64,000 nucleotides of DNA from Yponomeuta sedellus (Eukaryota; Arthropoda; Insecta; Lepidoptera; Yponomeutidae). The notes under the pieces were generated by a model, which saw nothing but the letters and a program-made list of their open reading frames with translations, had not been told where the DNA came from and did no database searches. The translations under genes were made by a program, and so were the position numbers. Location of the stretch: assembly GCA_934045075.1 (NCBI GenBank), contig OW203724.1, forward strand, positions 9,225,473-9,289,472. Direction: 5' to 3'. Shown in pieces: positions 63,021-64,000 of the stretch. The first letter of the stretch is position 1. The number at the start of each line of letters is the position of its first letter.

Positions 63021-64000
63021 GATCGAAGCTCCACTAATATTTTTATATATTGTATGTTGTTGAGTATTAGGTACATGCTTCTGCTACAATGTGCCTCCGG
63101 CTACTCATTTATCGTCCCTCTGTGCAAATGAAACTCCGATTACGAAATAGACCTATTTCAAATTAAACCTTTTAATTAGGAAAATACGTACACATTTCTT
63201 CTATCGAACTTTATTCTACTGTATAAAAATTGTCAATTAGCTTCGAAAGCAAGTTTTTGTAATAATATACCAAATTGGTTTTGTTGTGTATGACAGATAT
63301 TTAAAATAAGCCAACTCCTTAGTGTTACGAATGAGCAAACGTCGCCAAGACGATGATGGGTTGATATAAATGGTGTATAGTACAACACGCCAAGCACTCT
63401 GACTCTGCCACAAAATATCTACTACAGAAGTCAAACAGAAGCGTAATTTAACTGCAAACACTTTTAAACAAATCGGATAATTCGCGCATTTTCGCGACGG
63501 TTAGAGTTAATTTTAGAATGATAAAGTATTTAGAGTCACTAAGAACATAATCCTTAACTCATGCCTGGTTAAGGGTTGAACCTTTTAATTGTCTACATGT
63601 CTCCGGAAATTCCTTAAAAAATAACGAGACAACGGTATTTAAATATTTAGTGTGATTATCAATTCAGAAATAGTTATCCTTTTCAAAGTCACCAGTAAAG
63701 TGACTATAGTCTGATTTTTCATTCCGTAGAATTCTGACATTTCGTAAGTGTTGCTACTAAAAGAGTTCTCCACCGAAAAAGAGACAAATTTGTCCCATTT
63801 CAGAATAATAAAAATAAAATACTGCGTATTTTTTATATTTTACCTACATAAGGTTAAATCTACGTATTTACTTGCTTAAGTGACTTAATACAAAAATAAC
63901 AAATATTTCAATATCATGAACAATACATCGAATTAACTTTAATTACTTTATTTTATTCTAGAGCTGACAACACAGCCACCTAATTTAAGGTTTAGTAAAC
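63021..64000. other. Interval with no gene seen
   Basis: AT-rich to the window end; no repeat family or ORF with a motif. Confidence 0.4.

Overview
The window looks like repeat-dense, non-coding DNA from a moth or butterfly (Lepidoptera). It is AT-rich and contains no intact host gene that I can recognise. The organism call rests on the repeats: a DD34D mariner, LINE 3' ends of the kinds common in lepidopteran genomes (GCGAGCTTATCTCT, GATACAGGCGTGAGG and TAATCGCGATTAGACCC types), several tRNA-headed SINE families, and small TA- or CWG-targeting MITEs. The species cannot be read from the sequence.

Layout. 1-6.0 kb: a 197-bp tandem repeat, a GC-rich-ended MITE and a 5'-truncated LINE with an open reverse transcriptase frame (minus strand, 4426-5754). 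6.4-8.7 kb: a 5S-rRNA-derived SINE, a retroelement ORF relic and two inverted-dimer (foldback) SINE insertions, each with its own target-site duplication (TSD). 9.4-17.6 kb: a nest in which a Tc1-like transposase relic is split at a TA by a mariner, the mariner transposase is split at CAG by a 6.6-kb Harbinger-type element, and that element holds a SINE, a MITE and HARBI1-like nuclease exon relics. 18-30 kb: SINEs of four families, a Harbinger-type MITE inserted in an older repeat, and a hairpin with perfect 58-bp arms. 30.8-31.4 kb: a MITE next to a GC-rich arthropod-type core promoter (Inr plus DPE at exact spacing) with a splice donor 176 nt downstream. 32-34 kb: a MITE, a foldback SINE and an internally deleted mariner. 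40.39-40.50 kb: a possible exon with an ATG and a splice donor on the same strand as the promoter. 41-64 kb: LINE 3' fragments, SINEs and MITEs, with non-repetitive islands rich in homeodomain-like motifs.

Interpretation. The plus-strand promoter/first exon at 31.2 kb and the possible exon at 40.4 kb suggest that much of the right half lies in long introns of one gene transcribed left to right; this is inference. The most unusual observation is a shared architecture in five retroposed insertions from two unrelated families (7.87, 8.43, 20.10, 33.12 and 29.45 kb): an inverted arm at the 5' side, then the sense sequence, then an unpaired 3' tail, all inside a 10-12-bp TSD. It looks like snap-back (self-primed) cDNA fixed during target-primed reverse transcription, or like mobilisation of a hairpin master. 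The second strong observation is a 5S rRNA-derived SINE family with eight copies in the window, all on the same strand.
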